From Bradyrhizobium murdochi (GTDB lineage Bacteria > Pseudomonadota > Alphaproteobacteria > Rhizobiales > Xanthobacteraceae): a DNA stretch of 64,000 nt. This document shows positions 9,341 to 18,580 of this stretch, piece after piece. The number at the start of each line of letters is the position of its first letter. Within the stretch, counting starts at the first letter, position 1. Below the pieces are notes generated by a model. It was not told the DNA's origin, ran no database searches, and saw only the letters and a program-made list of their open reading frames with translations. The position numbers were made by a program, and so were the translations under genes. The DNA lies in assembly GCF_000472965.1 (NCBI RefSeq), contig NZ_AXAU01000015.1:62001-126000 (forward strand), in the 5' to 3' direction.

Positions 9341-10573
9341 ATGGTATCAGTCGCCCAGTTGAAGGACGTGCCGGCGCCGCCGCCCCCTCGCCCCGACATC
9401 AGCGAGTTGCGGAGCCGCGTGGCGCAGATCGCGCCGCAGATCAAGGCGCGCGCCCACACCACGGAAAAGGCAGGCCGCGTGCCGGAAGAGAACATCACGG
9501 CGCTGCGCAACATCGGCTATTTCGACATCGTCAAGCCGGCGATGTTCGGCGGCTACGAGCACGATTTCGACGTGCTGGTCGAGCTGAACATCGAGCTCGC
9601 GAAAAGCTGCGCCTCGACGGCGTGGGTCGGCGGCCTGCTCGCCGCCCATCAATGGCTGATCGCGGGATTTCCGGAAGCCGCGCAGCGCGACGTCTGGGAT
9701 GATAATCCGGACGCACTCGCTTGCGGCTCCTACGCACCGGCCGCCAAGGCGATCGAGGTCGAGGACGGCTATCGCCTCACCGGGCGCTGGTCGTTTGCGA
9801 GCGGCTGTGACAACGCGCAATGGTCGTTGTGCGCGGCGCTGTTGCCGTCGAAGACGGAAGCCGGCCAGTTTGCGCCGGCCTTCCTGCTGGTTCCGGCCAC
9901 CGACTACGTCATCGACGATACCTGGAATGTCGTCGGCCTCAGCGGCACCGGCAGCAAGACGCTCGTACTGTCAGACGTGTTCGTGCCGGCGCACCGCCTG
10001 CTGTCGTTCGCCGACACCACATCCGGCAAGACGCCGGGCGCTGCGCTCTATGCCGCCAACCCCACCTTCTCGATTCCGATGCTCTCGAACATTCCTTCCT
10101 GCCTGGCGTCCACCGCAGTCGGCGCCGCCGCCGGCGCGCTGGAGGACTATCTTGCCGTTACCTCCAGGCGAATCACGCGCGGCGCGGTGGCGGGCCACAA
10201 CAACCGCATGGCGGATTTCCCCACCATCCAGCTACGTGTTGCCGAAGCGGCCGCCTCCGTCGATGCGGCGCGTGAAGTGCTGCTGCGCGATCTCAGGGAC
10301 CGTGCGGCGACGATCCGCGACGGCAGGCCGGTCTCGATCGAGGACCGCATCGTCAGCCGCCGCGGCCAGGCGTTTTCAGTTGCACTGGCCATCCGCGCCA
10401 GTGAGGCGCTGAACGCCTCGACCGGCGGGCTCGGCCTCGACCTTTCCAATCCGGTGCAGCGCGCCTGGCGCGATGCCAATGCCGTCGGCCGCCACATCAG
10501 CATGAACTGGGACGCCGTCGGCACCATGTACGGCCAGCTCGCGCTCGGGCTGACGCCCCAAGGTCAATACTAA
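9341..10573 (+). CDS. graD: Flavin-dependent monooxygenase oxygenase component (resorcinol hydroxylase)
   Basis: A 410-residue protein of the acyl-CoA-dehydrogenase fold, of the HpaB/HsaA (group D flavin monooxygenase) type. Visible features are the N-terminal helical domain (LRSRVAQIAPQIKARAHTTEKAGRVPEENI), the central beta domain with GRWSFASGCDNAQW, GLSGTGSKTLVLSDVFVPAHR, and the C-terminal four-helix bundle. With reduced flavin from the upstream reductase it would convert resorcinol to hydroxyquinol. The gene is 48 bp after the reductase and 39 bp before the decarboxylase, in one operon. Assignment to resorcinol rather than another phenol rests on the neighbouring decarboxylase. Confidence 0.83.
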   Translation: MVSVAQLKDVPAPPPPRPDISELRSRVAQIAPQIKARAHTTEKAGRVPEENITALRNIGYFDIVKPAMFGGYEHDFDVLVELNIELAKSCASTAWVGGLLAAHQWLIAGFPEAAQRDVWDDNPDALACGSYAPAAKAIEVEDGYRLTGRWSFASGCDNAQWSLCAALLPSKTEAGQFAPAFLLVPATDYVIDDTWNVVGLSGTGSKTLVLSDVFVPAHRLLSFADTTSGKTPGAALYAANPTFSIPMLSNIPSCLASTAVGAAAGALEDYLAVTSRRITRGAVAGHNNRMADFPTIQLRVAEAAASVDAAREVLLRDLRDRAATIRDGRPVSIEDRIVSRRGQAFSVALAIRASEALNASTGGLGLDLSNPVQRAWRDANAVGRHISMNWDAVGTMYGQLALGLTPQGQY

Positions 10574-10612
10574 GGGACAGTACTAACAACATCAGACATC
10601 AGCGAGGACGAC

Positions 10613-11638
10613 ATGCAGGGCAAGATCGCATTAGAGGAACATTTCGCCATCCCGGACACGCTGATGGACTCAGCGGGTTTCGTTCCGGACTCCTATTGGC
10701 CGGAGTTGAAGGACCGCCTGCTCGATATCCAGGACAAGCGGCTGGCGCAGATGGACCGCCACGGCGTCGAGATGATGATCCTGTCGTTGAACGCACCGGC
10801 GGTTCAGGCGATTCCCGACGTCGTCAGCGCCAACGAGATCGCGATCCGCGCCAATGATTTCCTCGCCGAACAAGTGGCAAAACGGCCGTCACGCTTTCAG
10901 GCCTTTGCCGCACTGCCGATGCAGGACCCCGATCTCGCGATCGCCGAACTCGAGCGCTGCATCAAGACGCTCGGCTTCCGCGGCGCGCTGGTCAACGGCT
11001 TCTCGCAAATCGGCGACGGCAAGCGGCCGGTCTATTACGACCTGCCGCAATACTGGCCATTCTGGGAAGCGGTCGAGCAGACCGGCCTGCCCTTCTACCT
11101 GCATCCGCGCAATCCTCTGCCGGAAGACTGCGCGATCTATGAAGGACATCCGTGGCTGATGGGCCCGACCTGGGCGTTCGGACAGGAGACCGCGGTCCAT
11201 GCGTTGCGCCTGATGGGATCGGGATTGTTCGATGCCTATCCAAAACTGAAGATCATCCTCGGCCATATGGGTGAAGGCCTGCCCTACAGCATGTGGCGCG
11301 TCGATCATCGCAACGGCTGGGTCAAGGCGCCGCCAAAACATAAGGCGAAAAAGAAGATCTGCGACTATTTCAATGCCAACTTCTTCCTGACCACGTCGGG
11401 CAATTTCCGCACCCAAACGCTGATCGATTCCATTCTCGAAATCGGAGCCGACCGCATCCTGTTCTCGGTCGACTGGCCGTTCGAGAACGTGGACCACGCC
11501 TCCGACTGGTTCAACAGCGCCAGTATCAGCGAGAACGATCGCCTGAAGATCGGCCGGCGCAACGCCATCGACCTGTTCAAGCTCGATCTCGGTGACTTGG
11601 CCGTCGCCGAGCACGGCATTCACCAAGCCGCGGAATAA
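10613..11638 (+). CDS. graF: Gamma-resorcylate (2,6-dihydroxybenzoate) decarboxylase
   Basis: A 341-residue amidohydrolase-superfamily decarboxylase that reversibly removes CO2 from gamma-resorcylate to give resorcinol. The start QGKIALEEHFAIP carries the metal-binding E-x-H form seen in this family. YLHPRNPLP, LGHMGEGLPY and FSVDWPFEN give the other metal-site and catalytic residues (His, His, Asp). The whole sequence closely follows remembered rhizobial gamma-resorcylate decarboxylases, including LDIQDKRLAQMDRHGVEMM and ANDFLAEQVAKRPSRF. It is the specific marker that defines this operon's substrate. Confidence 0.9.
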   Translation: MQGKIALEEHFAIPDTLMDSAGFVPDSYWPELKDRLLDIQDKRLAQMDRHGVEMMILSLNAPAVQAIPDVVSANEIAIRANDFLAEQVAKRPSRFQAFAALPMQDPDLAIAELERCIKTLGFRGALVNGFSQIGDGKRPVYYDLPQYWPFWEAVEQTGLPFYLHPRNPLPEDCAIYEGHPWLMGPTWAFGQETAVHALRLMGSGLFDAYPKLKIILGHMGEGLPYSMWRVDHRNGWVKAPPKHKAKKKICDYFNANFFLTTSGNFRTQTLIDSILEIGADRILFSVDWPFENVDHASDWFNSASISENDRLKIGRRNAIDLFKLDLGDLAVAEHGIHQAAE

Positions 11639-11681
11639 GCGGCCTCAAACGACATAATCACCATCTGGGAGGGAAACGGCC

Positions 11682-13058
11682 ATGGCCGCGCAGGCAATCG
11701 ACCTTCACGAAGAGCTCGCCGAAGCAAAGGTAGGGAAATTTCACTGGCGCCTCGGCGCCATCATGGGACTGCTAACGCTGTTTGACGGCTATGACACGTT
11801 CAACCCGGCTTACGTCATTCACTATGTCGCAAAGCCATGGGGCCTGCAGGCCGGCCAGGCGGGACTGTTGATCTCCAGCGGACTGGTTGGATTCCTGCTC
11901 GGGGCCGCCATCCATGGCATCATTGCCGATCGGCTCGGCCGCCGTGGCACCCTGCTCGGCGGCTTGTGGATCACCAGTATCTTTACACTGCTCACCGCGA
12001 CCTCGGCGGACTCGTTCCTCTCCTTCTGCATCCTGCGGCTCCTGACCGGCATCGGCCTCGGCGTGTTGCTACCGCTCGCGACCACCTACATCAACGAGCT
12101 GGCGCCGCGGCGCGTGGCGAACACATTTGCGCTGTGGGGCGTCGCGCTTGGCTGGGCGCTCGGCGGCACCCTCGCCGGTGTCGCCGGCGTGTTTGCAACC
12201 CCGGTGTTCGGCTGGACGTCGCTGTACTGGATCGGCTCGCTGTCTTTCCTGCTCTTGCCGTTCATGCACATGATGTTACCGGAATCGCCAAAATTCCTCG
12301 CACTCCAGGGCCGCACCGATGAAATCCGCGACATGCTGACGAAGCTTCGGCCCGAGCGCGCCGGCGCCTACAAGTTGGCTGAAATTGCCATCGGACAAGC
12401 GGAGAAGCCGGTCAATTCGGTGGCAGTGCTGCTGCAGTCGAAATATCGACGGACCACATTTGCGATCTGGGCCTCGGCCTTCCTCAGCCTGTTCTGCATC
12501 TTCGGCCTTTCGGGATGGATTCCGACGGTGATGATGCAGCGTGGCGAAACCTTTGCCGCAAGCTTCGGCTTCGGCGCGCTGATGCAGATCATGTCGTTCG
12601 TCGGCGGCCTTGTGCTTGGCAACCTCGTCGATCGATCGGGCGGCAGCCGCGGGCTGATCGCGACCTGGTGGGCCTTTGGCGGCCTCGCCGTGTTGTCGCT
12701 CGTGGTACTGAACGTCCACATCGTCAACATCACCTCGGTCGCCGCCGCCGGCTTCTTCATTATCGGCGCGCAATTCGTGCTGAACAATTTCACTGCGGCT
12801 TCCTATGAGACCGGCGTGCGCGCCACCGCTGTCGGAATGGAGCTCGGGGTTGCCCGCGTCGGCGCCATCCTCGGCCCGTTCGTGGCTGGTGCGCTTCAGC
12901 AATATTACCAGAGCCCGACACCGATGTTCCTGTCGATCGGCGTCTCCGCGATTGCCGCCGGTGCGATCATCTTGCTGGCCAGGCGGCCGGCGAGCGTACC
13001 AGCAAGCAGACTTGAAGAGGCCGCCGGCTTGCGCAAGGTTGCACAGCCCGCCTCTTGA
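11682..13058 (+). CDS. MFS aromatic-acid transporter (AAHS type), probable gamma-resorcylate uptake
   Basis: A 458-residue, 12-helix major-facilitator transporter. The AAHS-type motif FDGYDTFNPAYVIHYVAKPWGL in helix 1, the loop 2-3 motif GIIADRLGRRGTLLGG and GVLLPLATTYINELAPRR in helix 4 are visible. Family members import aromatic acids with protons. Its place between the decarboxylase and maleylacetate reductase suggests it imports gamma-resorcylate. A GGAGGG ribosome site precedes the ATG. Confidence 0.87.
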   Translation: MAAQAIDLHEELAEAKVGKFHWRLGAIMGLLTLFDGYDTFNPAYVIHYVAKPWGLQAGQAGLLISSGLVGFLLGAAIHGIIADRLGRRGTLLGGLWITSIFTLLTATSADSFLSFCILRLLTGIGLGVLLPLATTYINELAPRRVANTFALWGVALGWALGGTLAGVAGVFATPVFGWTSLYWIGSLSFLLLPFMHMMLPESPKFLALQGRTDEIRDMLTKLRPERAGAYKLAEIAIGQAEKPVNSVAVLLQSKYRRTTFAIWASAFLSLFCIFGLSGWIPTVMMQRGETFAASFGFGALMQIMSFVGGLVLGNLVDRSGGSRGLIATWWAFGGLAVLSLVVLNVHIVNITSVAAAGFFIIGAQFVLNNFTAASYETGVRATAVGMELGVARVGAILGPFVAGALQQYYQSPTPMFLSIGVSAIAAGAIILLARRPASVPASRLEEAAGLRKVAQPAS

Positions 13059-13122
13059 GCCGGAAGTCCGGCTCCAGGGCGGCCTGATCCTGGAGCCGGT
13101 CATTCGTCCGCAAGGAGCAACC

Positions 13123-14190
13123 ATGCAAGACTTCACCTACCAGAGCGCGCCGATGCGGGTGGTGTTCGGCACCGGCACGCTGCGTCAATTGCCCGATGAA
13201 TTGTCTCGCCTCGGCGTTACCCGCGCCCTCGTGCTGGCGACCCCGCGACAGAAAGATCTGGTCGCCGGCATCCGGGAGATGATCGACGAACGCTTGGCCG
13301 GCGTCTTCTCCGGAGCGGTCATGCATACGCCCGTCGAGGTGACGGAACGGGCGATGGAAGTCGTGCGCGAGAGCAAGGCCGATGGCGTCGTCGCGATCGG
13401 CGGCGGTTCGACCACCGGCCTCGGCAAGGCGATCGCCTTGCGCACCGATCTGCCGCAGATCGTGCTGCCGACAAGTTATGCCGGCTCGGAGATGACGCCG
13501 GTGGTCGGCCAGACCAGCGGCGGGATCAAGACCACGCAATCGAGCCCGAAGATCCTTCCCGAGATCGTGATCTACGACGTCGACCTCACCATGACGATGC
13601 CGGCAAAACTATCGGCGACATCGGGCGTCAACGCCATTGCGCACGCGGTCGAGGCGCTCTACGCGCGGGATCGCAACCCCATCATATCGCTGATGGCGCG
13701 GGAAGGCATCGGCACGCTAGCGCGGGCGCTGCCAAAAATCTGCGCTGAGCCAAGCAACAAGACGGCGCGCACCGACGCGCTCTATGGCGCCTGGCTCTGC
13801 GGCGTCTGCCTCGGCGCGGTCGGCATGGCGCTGCATCACAAGCTCTGCCACACGCTGGGCGGGCTATTCAATCTGCCGCATGCGGATACCCACACCGTCA
13901 TTCTCCCGCACGCCCTCGCCTACAATGCGCCTGCCGCACCTGATGCAATGACACGCATCTCCACAGCGCTTGGCGTGAGCGACCCGGCGCTCGGCCTCCA
14001 CGATCTGGCGCGAAAGCTTGCCGCGCCGCTGTCGCTGCGCGAGATCGGCATGCCCGAGAGCGGCATTGATCAGGCCGCCGACCTCGCCGTGAAGAACCCC
14101 TACTGGAATCCGCGCCCGATCGAGCGAGAAGCGATCCGCGGATTGATCGCGCGCGCCTGGCGCGGAGACGCTCCGCAAACCGCCGAATGA
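13123..14190 (+). CDS. graC: Maleylacetate reductase
   Basis: A 355-residue iron-type alcohol dehydrogenase-fold enzyme that reduces maleylacetate to 3-oxoadipate with NAD(P)H. The N-terminal MRVVFGTGTLRQL, the nucleotide site GGGSTTGLGKAIAL and the maleylacetate-reductase-specific PTSYAGSEMTPVVG and HKLCHTLGGLFNLPHADTH are all visible. ATG 13123 has AAGGAG five bases upstream; the much longer frame from 12805 overlaps the transporter gene and is rejected. It is the last gene of the operon. The intermediate hydroxyquinol 1,2-dioxygenase needed to make its substrate is not encoded in the window. Confidence 0.9.
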   Translation: MQDFTYQSAPMRVVFGTGTLRQLPDELSRLGVTRALVLATPRQKDLVAGIREMIDERLAGVFSGAVMHTPVEVTERAMEVVRESKADGVVAIGGGSTTGLGKAIALRTDLPQIVLPTSYAGSEMTPVVGQTSGGIKTTQSSPKILPEIVIYDVDLTMTMPAKLSATSGVNAIAHAVEALYARDRNPIISLMAREGIGTLARALPKICAEPSNKTARTDALYGAWLCGVCLGAVGMALHHKLCHTLGGLFNLPHADTHTVILPHALAYNAPAAPDAMTRISTALGVSDPALGLHDLARKLAAPLSLREIGMPESGIDQAADLAVKNPYWNPRPIEREAIRGLIARAWRGDAPQTAE

Positions 14191-14242
14191 TTCCCTGGAC
14201 GACGCCCGTGGTCGACGTCTGGCATTCGGACAATGACGGCTA

Positions 14243-15238
14243 TTACGCCGCGACGGGCTCCGCCGCGCGATCCTCGACCAGTGCGATCGCATCGCGCAGC
14301 ACGTCAACGCCGGCGCCCGGCCTAGTGCCCTTCTCCGCGAGATGGCGGCGAAAGGCGCGCGCGCCGGGCACGCCGTGAAACGCGCCGACGAAGTGCCGCG
14401 TCATCGCATGCAGCTTTGCGCCTTGCGCCAACTGGTCTTCAATATAAGGCAACATCGCTTCGAAGACGTCCTTCATCGTCGCGTGAGGTGCCACCTCGCC
14501 GAACAATTCCGGATCGACATCGAGTAGGCGCCATGGCTCCTGATAGGCCGCCCGCCCCAGCATCACGCCGTCGACATGGTCGAGGTGCCGCTTCGCCTCG
14601 GCAATACTGCCGACGCCGCCATTGATGATAATCGGCACACCCGGCAGCGCGGCCTTGAGCCGGTAAACCCTATCGTAATCGAGCGGCGGGACGTCGCGGT
14701 TTTCCTTCGGCGACAACCCGTTGAGCCAGGCCTTCCGGGCATGCACGATCAGCGCGTCGGCGCCGGCCGCGACCACGCCGCGCGCCAGCACGTCGAGCGC
14801 CACTTCCGGGTCCTGGTCGTCGATGCCGATCCGGCATTTGACTGTAACCGGAATCTTGACCGCACGCTTCATGGCAGCCACGCCCTCGGCGACCAGCGCC
14901 GGCTCCGCCATCAGGCAAGCGCCGAAGCGGCCATCCTTCACGCGGTCGGACGGACAGCCGACATTGAGATTAACTTCGTCGTAGCCAAAATCCTCGCCGA
15001 TCGTCGCGGCGGTCGCAAGATCATCCGGAACGGAACCACCGAGCTGCAGCGCCAGCGGATGCTCGCTTGGATCGAAGCCGAGCAGCCGCCTCCGGTCGCC
15101 ATGAATGATGGCGCCCGTCGTCAGCATCTCCGTATAAAGCCGCGCGCGCCGGCTCATCAGACGGTGGAACACGCGGCAGTGCCGGTCAGTCCAATCCATC
15201 ATCGGAGCCACAGAAAAGCGATAGTCTTGCGATTTCAA
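14243..15238 (-). CDS. dusA: tRNA-dihydrouridine(20/20a) synthase DusA, with 5' end at the island junction
   Basis: An FMN enzyme that reduces uridine 20/20a in the D-loop of tRNAs. The 331-residue reading has SVAPMMDWTDRHCR at the N-terminus, NLNVGCPSDRVKDGRFGACLM with the catalytic cysteine, VKCRIGIDD, IVHARKAWLNGLSPKENR and INGGVGS, all typical of DusA. The frame is open to 15367, but the TTG at 15238 is the likely start: AGGA lies 7 bases upstream and the length then matches the family. The sequence upstream of the start belongs to the inserted element, so the element has probably supplied a replacement start region and promoter for dusA. This fits known dusA-integrated islands. Confidence 0.88.
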   Translation of the reverse strand: MKSQDYRFSVAPMMDWTDRHCRVFHRLMSRRARLYTEMLTTGAIIHGDRRRLLGFDPSEHPLALQLGGSVPDDLATAATIGEDFGYDEVNLNVGCPSDRVKDGRFGACLMAEPALVAEGVAAMKRAVKIPVTVKCRIGIDDQDPEVALDVLARGVVAAGADALIVHARKAWLNGLSPKENRDVPPLDYDRVYRLKAALPGVPIIINGGVGSIAEAKRHLDHVDGVMLGRAAYQEPWRLLDVDPELFGEVAPHATMKDVFEAMLPYIEDQLAQGAKLHAMTRHFVGAFHGVPGARAFRRHLAEKGTRPGAGVDVLRDAIALVEDRAAEPVAA

Positions 15239-15275
15239 TGATTTATCCTGTACCCTCAATAGGATGAAAGAGGAA

Positions 15276-15370
15276 CGTGTGCACTTCAAACTAGCCGAAA
15301 TTGCACACGTTTGTACCCGTTTTGACCTCTCGGTGCACACGTAGCGCACACGAATTGGGGAGTGCACACG
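15276..15370. promoter_or_regulatory. Cluster of TGCACACG repeats between dusA and the integrase
   Basis: The octamer TGCACACG occurs on the plus strand at 15302, 15334 and 15363, with a one-mismatch copy CGCACACG at 15345 and an inverted copy CGTGTGCA at 15276-15283. Five copies in under 100 bp, right at the integration junction, suggest arm-type binding sites for the integrase or a directionality factor. They may also act as an operator for the integrase gene. The count and positions are read directly; the function is inferred. Confidence 0.6.
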
Positions 15371-15373
15371 GCT

Positions 15374-16498
15374 ATGGCCAGCTTCACTCAGTTGCCCTCC
15401 GGGAACTGGCGCGTCCAGGTCCGCCGCAAGAACCGCTATGTGTCAGAGACCTTTCGCCGTCGCAAGGACGGCGAAGACTGGGCGCTCGATATGGAGCGCA
15501 ATATCGACCGCAGTGGATCACCAAAGCCACGCGCTGCCGTACAGGCGCGTACATTCGGTGACATCATCGACCTTCATGTCGAGGATATGCATGAGGTAGG
15601 TCGCCCTCCCCGCCGTTCCAAGGCGGCCGTATTGGAAGCACTGAAGGAAGCCTTAGGCACAGTGAAGTTGGCCAAGCTCAATCGCGAGCGACTTATCGAA
15701 TTTGGTCGCAAGCGGGCGAAGGAAGGTGCGGGCCCAGCCACGCTGGCGATCGATTTCTCCTTTATCAGAACTGTCGCCACACACGCTGCAGCCGTTCATG
15801 GCATTGAAGTCTCGGCCGAAGAGGTTCGCTTAGCGCGCTTTGCGATGAAGCATTTGGGCCTTGTCGGGAAATCGGAGGAACGAGATCGACGTCCAACTGA
15901 AGACGAGCTTGGCGAACTCATTGAATATTTCGAGACCAATCCTCGACAAGTCATTCCAATGGGTCGGATCGTTCGGTACGCAGTCGCGACAACGATGCGA
16001 CAAGAGGAAATTTGCCGACCCGACTGGCCGGACGTGGACATGAAAACGCGGGTTCTGATCATCCGTGACCGCAAAGATCCCCGGGCGAAGGATGGCAACG
16101 ATCAGAAAGTCCCCCTTCTCAATCTGACCGGCTACGATGCGTGGGAAATCATGCTCCAGCAGCGGATCATCACGAGAGGTTGGGGTCGCGTGTTTCCGTA
16201 TAATCACCGCTCAGTAAGCGCTGCTTTCACGCGAGCCTGCGATGAGTTGAAGATCGAGGATTTGCATTTTCATGACCTGCGACACGAGGGGACTAGTCGT
16301 CTTTTTGAAGCAGGGCTCACGATCGAGAAGGTCGCGCTGGTAACCGGCCATAAGGATTGGCGGACGCTGCGGCGTTACACCAAGCTGAAGCCGGAAGAAC
16401 TCCACAAGCTACAAACGGCGCCGCAACCCTCTTTGGAGGAGTTCATCCAAACGCTCACGAGAAACGAGCTTGCAACGGGAGTGCGACAACAGGTGTAA
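15374..16498 (+). CDS. Tyrosine recombinase of the dusA-associated integrase family
   Basis: This 374-residue integrase would insert and excise the element at the 5' end of dusA. The N-terminus (MASFTQLPSGNWRVQVRRKN) and the catalytic set (Arg in TTMRQEEICR, Lys in the RDRKDP hairpin, HDLRHEG, TGHKDW and the nucleophile in RRYTKL) are all present, so it looks intact. ATG 15374 is used because family members start at MASF; the frame opens 4 codons earlier. It lies head-to-head with dusA, the usual layout for this family. Confidence 0.92.
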   Translation: MASFTQLPSGNWRVQVRRKNRYVSETFRRRKDGEDWALDMERNIDRSGSPKPRAAVQARTFGDIIDLHVEDMHEVGRPPRRSKAAVLEALKEALGTVKLAKLNRERLIEFGRKRAKEGAGPATLAIDFSFIRTVATHAAAVHGIEVSAEEVRLARFAMKHLGLVGKSEERDRRPTEDELGELIEYFETNPRQVIPMGRIVRYAVATTMRQEEICRPDWPDVDMKTRVLIIRDRKDPRAKDGNDQKVPLLNLTGYDAWEIMLQQRIITRGWGRVFPYNHRSVSAAFTRACDELKIEDLHFHDLRHEGTSRLFEAGLTIEKVALVTGHKDWRTLRRYTKLKPEELHKLQTAPQPSLEEFIQTLTRNELATGVRQQV

Positions 16499-16880
16499 AG
16501 ACGCGGGCTGCGAGTTGCGGCTTTACGGCGCGCTCGGAGGCGGTCGCATTTGCTGTGTTTTTCAATCGCTTGCCGGGATGGACAAAGAAATAAGGTGAAT
16601 TTCCGACCTATTTGTCGCTTTAGGCTCTCGGCCCAACCACGCCTGCGCTCGCCAGAACAGGCGCAAGGCATCCCCAAGGACCGCTGCGAAGCTCGCATTC
16701 AGATTGGAAGGCTGTGGCGCTGAAGCAAAGCGTCCTTCCCGCTTCGCCTCGTACGGAGCATTTAACGATGGAGGTCGGCCAACCGATAGATGGCGTCACA
16801 GTGGATCTGGGCCGCCAAGTTCGAGACCGGAATCCGGCTGGGTCGAACGCGCGCCCTCGCCCAGCCGCCTCCGCTAGCCG
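16499..16880. other. Non-coding stretch between integrase and Pycsar operon
   Basis: The 382 bp between the convergent ends of the integrase and the PycTIR gene contain no convincing gene. Short frames lack ribosome sites and family motifs. It is possibly debris from earlier rearrangement, and nothing else was recognised. Confidence 0.5.
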
Positions 16881-17789
16881 TCAGACGTTTCGTCCGAGCC
16901 GCATGATGTGCTCGCGCAATTCGTTGCAGGCCGGCGCCATGCTGGGCGCCGGCTCCTTCGGATCGAAGCGATAGCTTATCGTCGTGACGCCGGCGAGGTC
17001 GCTCGGCAATTTCACGCGGGTCGCCCGAGGCTCCATAAGGATCGCGCGGCTTCGGCCTAGCCGTCCCATGAAGAACCCGAGCTCGAACACGACGTTGTCG
17101 CGCGGCGTCGGCCAGTCCTCGTCTCGCACTTCTGTCCGATCGTCGGGATGCGCGATGGCTACGGCGAAGTCGGAGCGGTCGAGTTCGTTCTCCAAGGATT
17201 CGAGGGTGTAGTTAGTGACCCGGAAGACGCCGTCAGCCCAGACGACGGTTGCGAACGGATCGTGGGCGAAAGCATTCTGGATGGTCCGGGCGACCGGCAG
17301 CGCCTCGGCTGAGGAGATGACGAAGACGCGGATCTTCTCGTTGGGCTCCCGAATGAACACGTTCCGTTGCTCCAGGCGCCTCGCGACTTCCTGAGCGACG
17401 CGACGCCAGATTTCCGGGAACTTGGTCGCGATCTCGGAGAATTTCGGCTCCTCGATCTTCAGGACCACGGCGTCCTCGTCGCAGATGACCGTTGCCGAGC
17501 GCTTCTGAATCGGCGACACCGTCGCCATCTCGCCGATCGAGTCCCCACTGAAGCGACGCGCGACTTGCTTACCGTTGACCAGGACGCGAAATGCGCCGGC
17601 GACGACGAGGAAGATGTCGTTGTCGGTGCCGTTCTGCTCGACAAGCGTATGGTCCTTGACCACGGCGTCGAGGACGCCGGTGTCGGCCAACGCCTCGGCG
17701 GCGCCGGCGATCCCGACCACAATCTTCTGCTTGCGGAGCTCCTCGATCAGGAGGGCGCGTCCCCGGTCGCCGTGAAACCTATTGATCAT
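16881..17789 (-). CDS. pycTIR: Pycsar effector PycTIR: cyclic-nucleotide-binding domain fused to CAP12/Pycsar-type TIR
   Basis: The 302-residue product is the killing arm of a Pycsar antiphage system. After a short helical start, residues ~45-135 form a cNMP-binding domain with the phosphate cassette FSGDSIGEMA...KRSATV. Residues ~150-290 form a TIR-like domain (IRVFVISSAEALPVARTIQ, then PRDNVVFELGFFMGRLGR, containing the likely catalytic Glu). In characterised Pycsar, cCMP or cUMP binding activates NAD+ destruction by this domain. ATG 17789 is chosen: its first base is shared with the TGA of the preceding gene (TGATG), and AAGGAG lies just upstream, showing translational coupling. It is the last gene of the operon. 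Confidence 0.9.
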   Translation of the reverse strand: MINRFHGDRGRALLIEELRKQKIVVGIAGAAEALADTGVLDAVVKDHTLVEQNGTDNDIFLVVAGAFRVLVNGKQVARRFSGDSIGEMATVSPIQKRSATVICDEDAVVLKIEEPKFSEIATKFPEIWRRVAQEVARRLEQRNVFIREPNEKIRVFVISSAEALPVARTIQNAFAHDPFATVVWADGVFRVTNYTLESLENELDRSDFAVAIAHPDDRTEVRDEDWPTPRDNVVFELGFFMGRLGRSRAILMEPRATRVKLPSDLAGVTTISYRFDPKEPAPSMAPACNELREHIMRLGRNV

Positions 17790-18580
17790 CACGCGGTCTC
17801 CTTCCGCAGCGGACAATAGTCCATGGTTCCGCAGCACTCGATACCCAGCGCGGTGTAGGCTGCATAGAATTCCTCCTCCGCCCGTTTCCAGCCATGTAAG
17901 GCGAGAGTGAGGTTGGTGAGCGCAGCTTGGTGATCGCCGCAGGCGCAGGCCGGAAGGCCGAGACGTGCTGCATCATCGCATTTGCAGCGCGCCCGTTTGG
18001 TCATCAGGCGGGAATCTCGTTCCGAAACCGTGACCAGACGTACGCCGTCGCGCAAAAGACGTATCCGCGGCTGGCCCGCGACCGACTTGCGCCGTGTGCT
18101 CAGACGCATCAGCTGCTTTCTGAATCGGGGTCCGAGCTCGGAGGCGGCGCGCTCTGCCACCACTTGGTGTCTGGCTGCACGCATGCCGTGAGCTCTGGCT
18201 TCGGCCTGGGCCGGCCACTGCCGACGCGCCGCGGCGACCCGCTGCCTGCGCAAGAACACGAGGAGCTTGCCGAACCAGAGCGAAGCGGATTTCGCATCCG
18301 TGACGGAAAGGGGTTCGGCTTCCTCCCAGTACAGGCAGAATGTGCCGTCGCAGTTGATGTGCCGTTCGGGGCAGCAAGCCGGCAACAGCGTCGGCTCGAC
18401 CTCGCGGACCACGGCGGCATCCCCGACTTCGTCGATGCGCAGCCTGTACGTCGGCCCAGGCGCCCCGGAGACGGCCGGCGGAGCCACATCGAGGATGGCG
18501 TGATCGCGCTCGAGTACAATCGGCTGCGCATGGTGCGCAGCCGATACGCCGCTGATGATTTCAAGTGGGCTCGGCGGCAT
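17789..18580 (-). CDS. E2-like (ubiquitin-conjugating fold) cysteine-rich accessory protein of the Pycsar operon
   Basis: A 263-residue protein between the cyclase and effector genes. Residues ~43-84 read as the core of an E2 enzyme: strand TYRLRIDEV, then PTLLPACCPERHINCDGTFCLYW, where H74, N76, G79 and C82 match the HPN...G.(I/F)CL pattern around an E2 catalytic cysteine. The C-terminal third is cysteine-rich (CKCDDAARLGLPACACGDH and CCGTMDYC), probably a metal-binding module. No E1 or JAB peptidase is adjacent. The start directly follows the cyclase stop (TGAATG), and the end overlaps the effector start. The E2 call is from the motif only; transfer activity and target are unknown. CBASS uses related E2 or E1-E2 proteins to prime cyclases, which suggests a similar role here. 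Confidence 0.6.
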   Translation of the reverse strand: MPPSPLEIISGVSAAHHAQPIVLERDHAILDVAPPAVSGAPGPTYRLRIDEVGDAAVVREVEPTLLPACCPERHINCDGTFCLYWEEAEPLSVTDAKSASLWFGKLLVFLRRQRVAAARRQWPAQAEARAHGMRAARHQVVAERAASELGPRFRKQLMRLSTRRKSVAGQPRIRLLRDGVRLVTVSERDSRLMTKRARCKCDDAARLGLPACACGDHQAALTNLTLALHGWKRAEEEFYAAYTALGIECCGTMDYCPLRKETA

